The notes beneath the pieces were generated by a model, which was given only the letters and a program-made list of their open reading frames with translations, searched no databases and was not told where the DNA came from. Positions 1 to 7,011 of a stretch of DNA of 64,000 nucleotides are shown one piece after another (the first letter of the stretch is position 1; each line of letters opens with the position of its first letter). The DNA is from Couchioplanes caeruleus (GTDB taxonomy: Bacteria; Actinomycetota; Actinomycetes; Mycobacteriales; Micromonosporaceae), in NCBI RefSeq assembly GCF_003751945.1, contig NZ_RJKL01000002.1, forward strand, positions 59,819-123,818, given 5' to 3'. The translations under genes were made by a program, and so were the position numbers.

Positions 1-60
1 CAGGCCCTTGATGCCCTTCTGCTGCACGGCCCGGATGGCCGCCTTGGTGCCCTTCGCCAT
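1..60 (-). CDS. Partial small protein, N-terminus only
   Basis: The first 20 codons of a gene that runs off the window start. ATG is at 60 on the minus strand, preceded by a good GGAGAG Shine-Dalgarno. The visible residues are Lys/Ala-rich and basic (MAKGTKAAIRAVQQKGIKGL). It lies 16 bp downstream of the gene ending at 77 and is probably the last visible member of that minus-strand operon. Function unknown. Confidence 0.6.
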   Translation of the reverse strand, partial: MAKGTKAAIRAVQQKGIKGL

Positions 61-76
61 GATCGCTCTCTCCTTC

Positions 77-571
77 TCAGAGCAGGACCCAGGCGAGGAC
101 GCCCAGGACAGGACGGATGAGGTGCTCGGCGGCCCACGGCCCGGGGCCGGTGGAGATCAGCAACTTCCACAGCAGGTAGACCGGGATCGCCCGGCCGGGC
201 CGCTGCCAGATCCACTCGACGTAGCGGCACACGACGGTGACCGGCAGGCCGACCAGCCGGTACCAGCCGATCCCGAGGTTGCGCAGCAGCCCTGCGGTGC
301 TCGACGTCCAGGCGCCCCAGCGGGCATAGCGGCGCAGCTCGGCCACGCTCGCCGGGGCCTCCGCAAGCACGGACGGCGGCGTCAGGTACTCCCGCAGCCA
401 CCCGAGCCCGGCCCGCAGTTGTTTACGCAGCGTGGCCGTCCAGGAGTGGAGACTCGACTGGAGACTGGAGACTTTCGGCGCCTCCACTTCGACCAAGTCC
501 GATACGGGGACACTTTCGGAGTCTCCACTGGAGACTTGACGCCTACTTTCTGTCACCTGTTCGGTGGTCAT
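77..571 (-). CDS. Small membrane-associated protein of the minus-strand operon
   Basis: 164 aa. I choose ATG 571 because it overlaps the upstream gene's stop by ATGA (568-571); the longer open frame to 682 lies inside that gene. The N-terminal ~50 residues are Ser/Glu-rich. The middle is basic and amphipathic, and the C-terminus has two hydrophobic stretches (around LGIGWYRLVGLPVTVVCRYV and the last 20 residues, PVLGVLAWVLL). A membrane location is inferred. I do not recognise a family. The coupling suggests a stoichiometric partner of the upstream HNH-like and four-helix membrane proteins. Confidence 0.7.
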   Translation of the reverse strand: MTTEQVTESRRQVSSGDSESVPVSDLVEVEAPKVSSLQSSLHSWTATLRKQLRAGLGWLREYLTPPSVLAEAPASVAELRRYARWGAWTSSTAGLLRNLGIGWYRLVGLPVTVVCRYVEWIWQRPGRAIPVYLLWKLLISTGPGPWAAEHLIRPVLGVLAWVLL

Positions 572-987
572 GACGCGACCTCCGAGTCGGGCTGGCCGTC
601 CAGTCCGGTGTTCTGATCGAATCTGGCCTTGGCCCGTCCGCTGGTTCGGATCCGATGGCAGTTGGCGCATACGACCTCGCATCGCGCGATTTCATCGTCG
701 AGCCGTTTGATGGAGGCCCCGCTCGCGGCCAGCATCCCGACCGCGATCGTCTTCCCATGCTCGGGGAGGTGGTCGAAGTCGAGAGCATCAGGGTGCTTCC
801 GGTATCCGCAGTCAGTGCAGCCGCGCTCCAGCTTGATTCGCTGGATGTGCTCGCGATTTCGTTGTTTTGCCAGTTCACGGCTCTGCGTGGCCCAGTTTCG
901 CTGCCGAGCACGGGCCGCGGCCGGGTCGTAAGCCTCGGCCGCGAACGCGGACGCATTCGTGATCTGCTCGGTCGGATCGCTCATCAC
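568..987 (-). CDS. HNH-endonuclease-like small protein
   Basis: 139 aa, starting GTG 987 (or ATG 984), so start and upstream stop share GTGA. An Arg/Gln-rich helical N-terminus precedes a zinc/HNH-type core: CTDCGYRKHP, then LDFDH, then CEVVCANCHRIRT. Two CxxC pairs and the DFDH and CH elements are the metal ligands of treble-clef HNH nucleases; phage and plasmid homologues have this short form. Whether it cuts DNA is not shown. It sits between two membrane-protein genes of the same operon, so a nicking or DNA-processing role in plasmid transfer is possible but speculative. Confidence 0.7.
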   Translation of the reverse strand: MMSDPTEQITNASAFAAEAYDPAAARARQRNWATQSRELAKQRNREHIQRIKLERGCTDCGYRKHPDALDFDHLPEHGKTIAVGMLAASGASIKRLDDEIARCEVVCANCHRIRTSGRAKARFDQNTGLDGQPDSEVAS

Positions 988-2408
988 GCCGCCGCCTTCC
1001 CGTCAGTCAGCGCTAGGACCTGCCCGACCTCGCCGGCGATTTCCGCCGGGACAGCGCGCAGGACCTTGCCGATGGTGCGGTCGGAAATCTTGGTCATCTC
1101 GGCGAGCTGGGCCAGGGTGGCGTCCGGATAGGTCACCCGGGCGACCAGGACCGTGGCGACCTTTTCCGGTCGCACTGTCTCGACGACCGGCAGGTTTTCC
1201 GGCAGCCGGACCGGCACGGCGACCGGAAATTTCCGGTCCGGGCCGCGGCTGATTTCCGCCTTCGTTTCCACCTGCTCGCTCGCCCGGGCCAGTTGCCGGC
1301 GGACCCGCTCCAGCTCGTTGAGCAGCGCGGTGCGGGCCTGCTCTGCCTCGGCGAGCTGCTGCTCGGCGCACACCCGGGCGATCGACTGCCGCTCACCTGC
1401 CGCCCGCGCTTCCTCGAGCTGGGCACCCAGCGCGGCGACCTGTCCGGCCAGTTCCCGGGCCTGCCGCTGCGCCGTCGAGGCGGTGTCACCAACGGCGGTG
1501 AGCTGCTGCCGCAGGTCACGTTCTGCCTGCTCAGCCGCCATGCTCGCCTGCCGCACGGTCGCGGTGGCGCGCTGCTCGGCGGCCACCCTAGCCTCGGCGG
1601 CCCGGTCGGCGGCGTCGCGGGCCTCGGCCAGCCGGCCCTCCGCGAGACGGGCCAGCTCGGCCTGCTCGGCGGCGCGCTGCTGCGCGGCCCGAGCCGCCTC
1701 CACGGCGGCCTCGGTAGCCCGCTCGGCAGCGGAAATTTCCGCCTGCGCCCGGGCGGAAATTTCCGCCCGGATTTCCGCCTCGGTCTCCGCCTGCGCCTGC
1801 GCGGCACGCTCGACGTCGGCCCGGATTTCCGCCTCCCGGGCCGCCCGCGTTTCCGCCTGAGCGGTCTGCATTTCCGCCTCGGACGCGGCCGTCTCCGCGT
1901 TCTCCCGCGCCTGCATTTCCGCCTCGGCGCGGGTCCGGGTTTCCGCCAGCTCGCGGCGCACGGCGGCGGTGTCCGCGCGCGCCTGCCGCAACTCCTCGGC
2001 CTGCCGGGCCGCCTCGTCGTCCGCTGCGATCTCCTGCCGCGTCCGGCCAGTGAGGATTTTTACGCGGACGACCACGATCGGCGCGACGCACGCGACCGCC
2101 ACCACCAAGCCCCAGGGCGTCTGCTCGCCCGCGGTGATGAAGACCGGCAGCACGTGCACCGCGACCTGGCAGAAGATCATCAGCAGCATGCCGACGACCA
2201 TGTCCTTCCACCGACGCCGGTGGAACGCGGTGACCACGTACACGTCGAGCATCACCGGGAACATCCAGGCGATCCAGGGCGAGAAATGGGCCAGGATGGC
2301 CAGGTCGAACTCGCCCTTGGCGGTGAGGATCACCGCGGCAGCCATCGCGATCCACGCCGCGTCGATGCTCGGCTTGCGGCCCTGCTCGGCGGGTAGGGCC
2401 GTACTCAT
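984..2408 (-). CDS. Four-helix membrane protein with long coiled coil and C-terminal HTH (DUF2637-like)
   Basis: 474 aa. Residues ~15-125 hold four hydrophobic helices (for example AWIAMAAAVILTAKGEF, WMFPVMLDVYVV). This resembles the DUF2637-type proteins common on actinobacterial plasmids and integrative elements. Residues ~135-400 are an unbroken Ala/Glu/Arg coiled coil. The last ~60 residues contain an HTH-like segment (TLAQLAEMTKISDRTIGKVL). The order membrane anchor, stalk, DNA-binding tip suggests a protein that tethers DNA to the membrane. A GTGA overlap follows and an ATGA overlap precedes it. The 34142-35515 protein has a related architecture. Transfer (Spd-like) or segregation roles are inferences. 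Confidence 0.75.
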   Translation of the reverse strand: MSTALPAEQGRKPSIDAAWIAMAAAVILTAKGEFDLAILAHFSPWIAWMFPVMLDVYVVTAFHRRRWKDMVVGMLLMIFCQVAVHVLPVFITAGEQTPWGLVVAVACVAPIVVVRVKILTGRTRQEIAADDEAARQAEELRQARADTAAVRRELAETRTRAEAEMQARENAETAASEAEMQTAQAETRAAREAEIRADVERAAQAQAETEAEIRAEISARAQAEISAAERATEAAVEAARAAQQRAAEQAELARLAEGRLAEARDAADRAAEARVAAEQRATATVRQASMAAEQAERDLRQQLTAVGDTASTAQRQARELAGQVAALGAQLEEARAAGERQSIARVCAEQQLAEAEQARTALLNELERVRRQLARASEQVETKAEISRGPDRKFPVAVPVRLPENLPVVETVRPEKVATVLVARVTYPDATLAQLAEMTKISDRTIGKVLRAVPAEIAGEVGQVLALTDGKAAA

Positions 2409-2653
2409 CGGGCACCGCCACGCGCCCGGGCGGCCGGCGACGGCACCCGCTCGTCAGCGATCAGGGCCTGGCCCCGCCCGTACAGCTCGCGGGCGATCTC
2501 GTCCTCCGCGCACTCCTGGTGACACGGCCGCCCGGAGGCGTCACGCATCCGGGTCGGCCCGTCACCCAGCCGGCACGGCCGCGCCTGCTTCGGTTCGTAG
2601 TGCCCCGGCGCGGTCCAGTCCAGATGAACCCGCACGATCAACTGCGCGCTCAC
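2405..2653 (-). CDS. Small hypothetical protein
   Basis: 82 aa, overlapping both neighbours by 4 nt (2405-2408 and 2650-2653), which fixes start and stop within the operon. It begins MSAQLIVRVHLDWTAPGHYE and carries a few scattered Cys/His residues (PCRLGDG, PCHQEC) without a clean zinc motif. No family recognised. It is real because of the coupling and high GC3. Confidence 0.65.
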   Translation of the reverse strand: MSAQLIVRVHLDWTAPGHYEPKQARPCRLGDGPTRMRDASGRPCHQECAEDEIARELYGRGQALIADERVPSPAARARGGAR

Positions 2654-3096
2654 CGGGCCACCTCGCCATCCGGGATGTGCATCCGGTTGCGCCGGCAGCG
2701 GTGTTCCTCAATCAACCCGGACAGCCACGCCGCGACCAGCAGGTACGCCGCAGCAACGCCGATCACGGCGGCCAGCAGCCACACCACGCCTTCGCCGAGC
2801 CGAGCGAGTATTGCGACCATCCCAGCGGCGGCCATCGCATATCCGGCCAGGCCGGCCGCCACTACCGGCAGCGAGACAGCAGTCCGCGGCGCAGCCGCGG
2901 GCCATCGCCCGTGCAGGCCGAAGAAGTCCCAGGCCGCCGAGCAGCTCGAACACCGGAAACCGTCGACCTGTTCCTGCAGGACGGTGTCGTCGATCGGGCA
3001 GTACGGACCCATCGTGTAGAGCCGGGCGTCCGGCGGGACCGGGAAGATCGCACGCCAGTCCGGGGACTCGATCGCGGTAGCGCGGACGGCGGTCAT
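2650..3096 (-). CDS. Zinc-motif protein with two C-terminal membrane helices
   Basis: 148 aa, start ATG 3096 overlapping the GGDEF gene's stop. The N-terminal half has a CPIDD...CSSCSAAWDF zinc-ribbon-like motif. Residues ~75-130 form two or three hydrophobic helices (VAAGLAGYAMAAAGMVAIL and VVWLLAAVIGVAAAYLLVA), followed by a basic Cys/Arg tail (HRCRRNRM). It is probably a membrane protein with a cytoplasmic metal-binding domain. Function unknown; it is co-translated with a diguanylate cyclase. Confidence 0.7.
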   Translation of the reverse strand: MTAVRATAIESPDWRAIFPVPPDARLYTMGPYCPIDDTVLQEQVDGFRCSSCSAAWDFFGLHGRWPAAAPRTAVSLPVVAAGLAGYAMAAAGMVAILARLGEGVVWLLAAVIGVAAAYLLVAAWLSGLIEEHRCRRNRMHIPDGEVAR

Positions 3097-3827
3097 CGCG
3101 CGACCACCACCCCAAGCTCCGACGGGACCCGGTGCGGATGCATGTCACGCAGCCGCTGCGGCGGCCGGTAGGCCTCTCCCCCGGCGGCCCGTCGCTCGAG
3201 CGGCCCGAACTCCACCGCGGTGCCCCCGCCGGAGGCCTTCGCCCGGTACATCGCCACGTCCGCCGACCGCATCAGCGTCATGGGGTCGTCGCCCGGCATC
3301 ACCTGTACCAGGCCGACGCTGGCCGTCACCTCCATGCGGATGCCGCTGTCGATGAGGAACGGCTGGCTCAGCACCGCGACCGCGTCGCGGGCCAGCATCA
3401 TGGAGATCGCACCCACCGGTGAGGCGGCCAGAACGGCGAACTCGTCGCCGCCCAGCCGACCCACCAGATCCCCCGGGTGCACCACCCTGCAGAGACGACG
3501 CGCAGTCTCCACGAGCACCTGGTCCCCGGCGTCGTGGCCGTACCTATCGTTGATCAACTTGAACTCGTCCAGGTCGAGCAGGATCAGCGCCCACGAGTCG
3601 CCCGAGACCATCCGGGCGGTCAAGTCAGCCTCGATACCGCGACGGTTCGCCAGTCCGGTCAGCGCGTCGTGTCTCGCCTGATGCTCGGCCCGGCCGAGCT
3701 GGCGCCGAGCCTCGTCGAGCTGGCAGCGGGTCGTGGCCAACCTGCGGCGCATCCGTCGCAGGATCAACGCGGCTGGTAGCGCTGACGCGCTTAGACCGCT
3801 CACCGCGGCCAGTATCTCGGCGATCAT
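3093..3827 (-). CDS. GGDEF-domain diguanylate cyclase
   Basis: 244 aa from ATG 3827, which overlaps the preceding stop (3824-3827); the frame is open further upstream, but that part lies inside the previous gene. One N-terminal hydrophobic helix (residues ~8-25) anchors it, and a short coiled coil leads to the GGDEF domain. It has DALTGLANRRG (55-64), LLDLDEFKLINDRYGHDAGD and an intact GRLGGDEF signature (126-130), so c-di-GMP synthesis is expected. The usual inhibitory I-site RxxD is HPGD here, so product inhibition may be weak. A cyclase translationally coupled to plasmid genes is unusual. A PilZ-domain protein is encoded at 13712-14710. Confidence 0.9.
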   Translation of the reverse strand: MIAEILAAVSGLSASALPAALILRRMRRRLATTRCQLDEARRQLGRAEHQARHDALTGLANRRGIEADLTARMVSGDSWALILLDLDEFKLINDRYGHDAGDQVLVETARRLCRVVHPGDLVGRLGGDEFAVLAASPVGAISMMLARDAVAVLSQPFLIDSGIRMEVTASVGLVQVMPGDDPMTLMRSADVAMYRAKASGGGTAVEFGPLERRAAGGEAYRPPQRLRDMHPHRVPSELGVVVAR

Positions 3828-4135
3828 GCGTTCACCGCCTTGGTCTGACGCGGCTGCGTTGACGCGAGCTGACCCACCTCCGCGCCGAGGCGCTCCTCGT
3901 TGGCCGACATCCGCCCGTGTGCACACAGAGACGGACGCCAGCCCTGGTTGATCAGGTCGGTGAGGAGATCAAGAAGTCGTTCCGCAAGAACGAGCTTGCG
4001 AGCCGCAGCCATGCGGTTTCGACGACTCCTGTCCTTCTTGCACTCAATGCATTCCGTGGCCGACTTGTAGAAGTCGCTGGCAAGACGATCACGGTCGCAG
4101 TTGCGACACGTGATGCTGATCGATTCGCGAGGCAC
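3824..4135 (-). CDS. Small Cys-rich protein, first gene of the minus-strand operon
   Basis: 103 aa, start GTG 4135 with a strong GGAGGAG ribosome site 5 nt upstream. The N-terminus carries CRNCDRDRLASDFY and CIECKKDRSRRNR: two CxxC pairs of a small zinc ribbon, as in HNH-like or phage zinc-finger proteins. The rest is helical. It heads a run of overlapping genes to 77. The promoter should lie in 4136-4230, between this gene and the hairpin at 4244-4292. Confidence 0.7.
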   Translation of the reverse strand: MPRESISITCRNCDRDRLASDFYKSATECIECKKDRSRRNRMAAARKLVLAERLLDLLTDLINQGWRPSLCAHGRMSANEERLGAEVGQLASTQPRQTKAVNA

Positions 4136-4243
4136 CCGCTCCTCCTCCGCCGGGAACGTTCTCTCTTAAGGACTGTCGCACGCAGCGCAAGTGCATGCAA
4201 GTGCACATAGAATGAAGCTGCCAGATCCGCCGTTTCAGCAGGA

Positions 4244-4292
4244 AGGCCCCGCTCGGATCCGCCAATTGCGGCGGATCGGGCGGGGCCCTTGC
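4244..4292. terminator. GC-rich hairpin between divergent operons
   Basis: Long imperfect inverted repeat whose outer arms read GGCCCCGC / GCGGGGCC and inner arms ATCCGCC / GGCGGAT around a short loop, followed on the plus strand by CCTT. It lies between the divergent genes at 4135 and 4352. It may insulate the two promoters or act as an attenuator. Confidence 0.45.
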
Positions 4293-4351
4293 GTGCACGT
4301 GCAGGAGACTGCAAAGATGCGAAGAGCGGTACCAGATCTGGGAGGAGACCC

Positions 4352-4552
4352 ATGCGGACCTTGAAGTTCATGTGGAAGGACAGCGAATCGGTCGGCGGCA
4401 ACTGCCCCGCCCTCTACGAGGTCGAAGACGGGTTCGTCGTGCAGGGCAAGGTGCTCCAGCCGGGCGAGATCGCCCAACTGCGTGACCTCGGCGAGGATGA
4501 GGTCGCGGTGTTCGTGCCCGCCAACGTTCTGAACCGGCTGGCCAGCCGCTGA
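4352..4552 (+). CDS. Small acidic partner of a DUF6879 protein
   Basis: 66 aa. ATG 4352 follows GGAGGAG at ideal distance. The sequence (CPALYEVEDGFVVQGK, then LRDLGEDEVAVFVPANVL) matches the small hypothetical proteins found next to DUF6879 and Scr1-type HTH genes in actinomycetes. Its stop overlaps the next start (TGATG at 4550-4554), so the two are co-translated. Biochemical role unknown. Confidence 0.75.
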   Translation: MRTLKFMWKDSESVGGNCPALYEVEDGFVVQGKVLQPGEIAQLRDLGEDEVAVFVPANVLNRLASR

Positions 4553-5112
4553 TGAACAACTCGATGTGGCGGGAGATCGGCAGCGGCGAGTTCTTCGCCG
4601 CGCTGCACGGTGCCGCAAGATCGGCTTTCCGGCTCGAACTTCAGCCCGCGTACATCGAGGACTATGAGCAGAGCCTTGTCGACCGCTGGGCGGTCGGCGA
4701 GTTCCAGGCTCCGACGGTCGTGCCTGAGCTTGCCGACTGGTTCAGTCGGATCGGAGAGCAGACCGGTCGCGGCGTACAGGTCGCCCGGGTTCGGGTCCAG
4801 GAAGATCCACCTACGCCGTATCAGCAGTTCGAGCGCTGGTGCGACGCCTGGAACGTGGGCGCCGGCGAAACCATCCGCTACATGACACGACAGCGCGCGC
4901 TCGACGTCGGCCTGCTGCCAACCGCAGGCGTCAACGGGGACTGGTGGCTGATCGACGACCAGCAACTCATCTTCATCAAGCATGACCCTGACGGCCGCCG
5001 ACTGCAGTACCTAAGCACAACCGACGCGGCGACCGTTAGCCAGGCAGCGACGTGGCGGGATCTGGCGATCCGACACAGCGAGCTGAGCGACGCTCGGCCT
5101 GCAGCCGCCTAG
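4552..5112 (+). CDS. DUF6879 family protein
   Basis: 186 aa, full length for the family. Recognisable features are an N-terminal FFAALHGAARSAFRLELQPAY, a central RVRVQEDPPTPYQQFERWCD, GETIRYM, and DWWLIDDQQLIFIKHD near the C-terminus. DUF6879 proteins are encoded beside DUF5753/Scr1 HTH regulators throughout actinobacteria, in what are called Scr1-family toxin-antitoxin-like modules; the activity is not established. The HTH gene follows after 21 bp. Confidence 0.8.
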   Translation: MNNSMWREIGSGEFFAALHGAARSAFRLELQPAYIEDYEQSLVDRWAVGEFQAPTVVPELADWFSRIGEQTGRGVQVARVRVQEDPPTPYQQFERWCDAWNVGAGETIRYMTRQRALDVGLLPTAGVNGDWWLIDDQQLIFIKHDPDGRRLQYLSTTDAATVSQAATWRDLAIRHSELSDARPAAA

Positions 5113-5133
5113 CGATCAAGGACACCACGCACC

Positions 5134-5988
5134 ATGAACCCCCTAGAAAAGGCTCTCGACGGGCCTGAAGGACTGCGAGCCCGCCTGCGCGAACTACGTG
5201 TGCGGGCGGGTAAGCAGCAGCAAGAAATCGCCGCCATCACCGGGTGGAGCCACTCGAAGGTCAGCCGCATTGAGTCAGGTAAGACCAAACCGAGTGCCGA
5301 CGACGTACGCCGCTGGGTTGTCGCCGCAAACGGTCCGGAACAGGTCGCCGACGAACTCATCGACATCTTGGTAGACGCGGAGTCCGAGCATCGCAGCTGG
5401 AAAAGCGCGATGCGCGCCGGCCAGGGGCCGGTCCAGGCGGGCTACCTCGAACTGGCTCGCCAGTCACACACCATCAAGGATTTCGAATTGACGGCCGTGC
5501 CGGGGATGCTGCAGACCTCGGCGTACGCGCGGGCGATGTTTGACGAGATGGTCCGCCTGCACCAGCTGAACGTCGTGGACGTCGACAAAGCTGTGGCATC
5601 CCGGCTTGAGCGCCAGGAGCTGCTCTACACCGACCGCCGCTTCGAGTTCCTGCTAGCACAGCCGGTCCTCGAGTGGCTGCTCTGTCCACCCGATGTAATG
5701 CGCGCCCAGCTCACACGCCTGATTCCGGTGATCGGCATGCCCAACGTCCGGTTCGGGATCCTGCCAACACGGACACAGCTACGTCGGATTCCGCAAAACA
5801 CCACCGCTGCCTTCATCGGCGAGGAGGAGACCGTCGTCGCGGTCGAAACCTTCGCGGCTGAGACCCACTATTACGGCACGCAAGCCGAGCAGTTCGTCGC
5901 TGCAATCGACGACCTGTGGGAAGACGCTGTCGAAGGCGAAGCGGCCAAACAACTCGTGGTTCAAGCCCGCGATGCGCTGCCTAGATGA
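5134..5988 (+). CDS. Scr1-family HTH transcriptional regulator (XRE HTH + DUF5753)
   Basis: 284 aa. Residues ~15-75 form an XRE-type HTH (LRVRAGKQQQEIAAITGWSHSKVSRIESGKTKPS). The rest is the DUF5753 domain with its typical FELTAVPGMLQTSAYARAMF, GRR-like LLYTDRRFEFLLAQPVLEW and YYGTQAEQFVAAIDDLWEDAV segments. The family is described as antitoxin-like regulators acting with small DUF397 or DUF6879 partners. The gene directly follows the DUF6879 gene, so autoregulation of the trio from upstream of 4352 is likely. Confidence 0.88.
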   Translation: MNPLEKALDGPEGLRARLRELRVRAGKQQQEIAAITGWSHSKVSRIESGKTKPSADDVRRWVVAANGPEQVADELIDILVDAESEHRSWKSAMRAGQGPVQAGYLELARQSHTIKDFELTAVPGMLQTSAYARAMFDEMVRLHQLNVVDVDKAVASRLERQELLYTDRRFEFLLAQPVLEWLLCPPDVMRAQLTRLIPVIGMPNVRFGILPTRTQLRRIPQNTTAAFIGEEETVVAVETFAAETHYYGTQAEQFVAAIDDLWEDAVEGEAAKQLVVQARDALPR

Positions 5989-6139
5989 CGGTTGGCATCG
6001 GCTCAGAAACGTCGTACGGCGCACGTTGCCAGGACGGTCCCACGCAGCGACGACCGACCGCCCTAGCTGATCGGGAGGGGGTCCCAAGACGTAGTCATTG
6101 ATCATGAGGCGAGCACTGTGAGCATCACGCAACATCGGG

Positions 6140-6488
6140 GCATGGATGCGCCAGGTGGCGGGTCCGCATAGTCGACTCTCCGATCACCGACTATCAGCGC
6201 TAGATGGCCTGGATGGACAAGTGGAACATCGAGGCCGGCGAGCAGATCGACTACCTGCAGCGAACCGACCTGGCCCAGACTTCGCCCGCTCCCTTTGATG
6301 CTGACTGGTGGCTGTTCGACGAAGCGACGCCGGACGCCCGAGTCATGATCATGCACTTCACCGAGACGGGCTATCGCCATCGCGTCGAGTTGGAGACCGA
6401 GCCTGCCACGGTCGCGGCTGCGGCAGCTTTCAGGCGGAAGGTAGTCGCGCTCGCACGCGGTCAGAGCGACGGACGTGCGGCTGCCTGA
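6140..6488 (+). pseudogene. Decayed second DUF6879 gene
   Basis: The frame reads WRVRIVDSPITDYQR, then TAG at 6201-6203, then MAWMDKWNIEAGEQIDYL, then DADWWLFDE and MHFTETGYRHRVE. This aligns motif for motif with the intact DUF6879 at 4552-5112 (RVRVQEDPPTPYQQ, ERWCDAWNVGAGETIRYM, DWWLIDD). The N-terminal third is missing and an amber codon interrupts the match where Trp would fit. If translated from ATG 6204, only a C-terminal piece would be made. Confidence 0.7.
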
Positions 6489-7011
6489 CCTGGCGCAGCT
6501 CGGAGACGGAAGTCCGAACAGGACAGCCCGACTGACCAAGCACTGCAAGGCATGCATAGAAATTCGCGCGGATGACGGCGGCACCACGCACGAGATCGCC
6601 ATAGCCGACGCGTGTCGATGCCCGGTTTCGAACGGGCCGCGCCGTATGATCCGTCGGACGCATCATGACCTGATCTTGGAGGGCCAGAAACCCCGACATC
6701 TAAGTCCATAAAAAAGCAAGCCCCAGACCCCAGTTCGTTTGGCCGCGAGTTCAGGGTCTGAGGCTTTCAGGCTCGGAGGAAAGAATAGCACCCACCCTCC
6801 GGGCTGGGTGCTTCTTCGTCTCCAGACACGCCCGGTGCGTGTCCGGTGGATGCTGCGCGCGCCCCGCCCGCGTCTCGTCGTTGCCCGTGTCCGGCGATGC
6901 CGGTGCCATGGCATCTGTTGCCACCTCGATTGTGGTCTCACCCAAGCTGACCTTGGGTTCTGTATGGGTTCCCGTGCGGGGTGCGCTCGGTGATGACGTG
7001 GGCGCCGCGTC
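6489..7011. other. Intergenic stretch with no convincing gene
   Basis: Short frames on both strands have mixed third-position GC and no recognisable domain. The only clear structures are two hairpins. One spans about 6721-6764, with arms close to CCAGACCC / GGGTCTGA. The other is the terminator-like stem at 6789-6817. Confidence 0.5.
6789..6817 (+). terminator. Rho-independent-like terminator
   Basis: Stem GCACCCA / TGGGTGC around a CCC-GGG loop, followed by TTCTTC. Just upstream is another inverted repeat. Together they would end transcription coming from the DUF6879/HTH region. Confidence 0.55.

Noticed and set aside
1293..2396. 367-codon plus-strand frame antisense to the membrane/coiled-coil gene
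   Set aside because: Low complexity, and contradicted by the coupled minus-strand operon.
6475..6711. 78-codon plus-strand frame after the DUF6879 remnant
   Set aside because: Mixed codon bias, a start overlapping the previous frame without a ribosome site, and no recognisable motif. Not excluded, but not supported.
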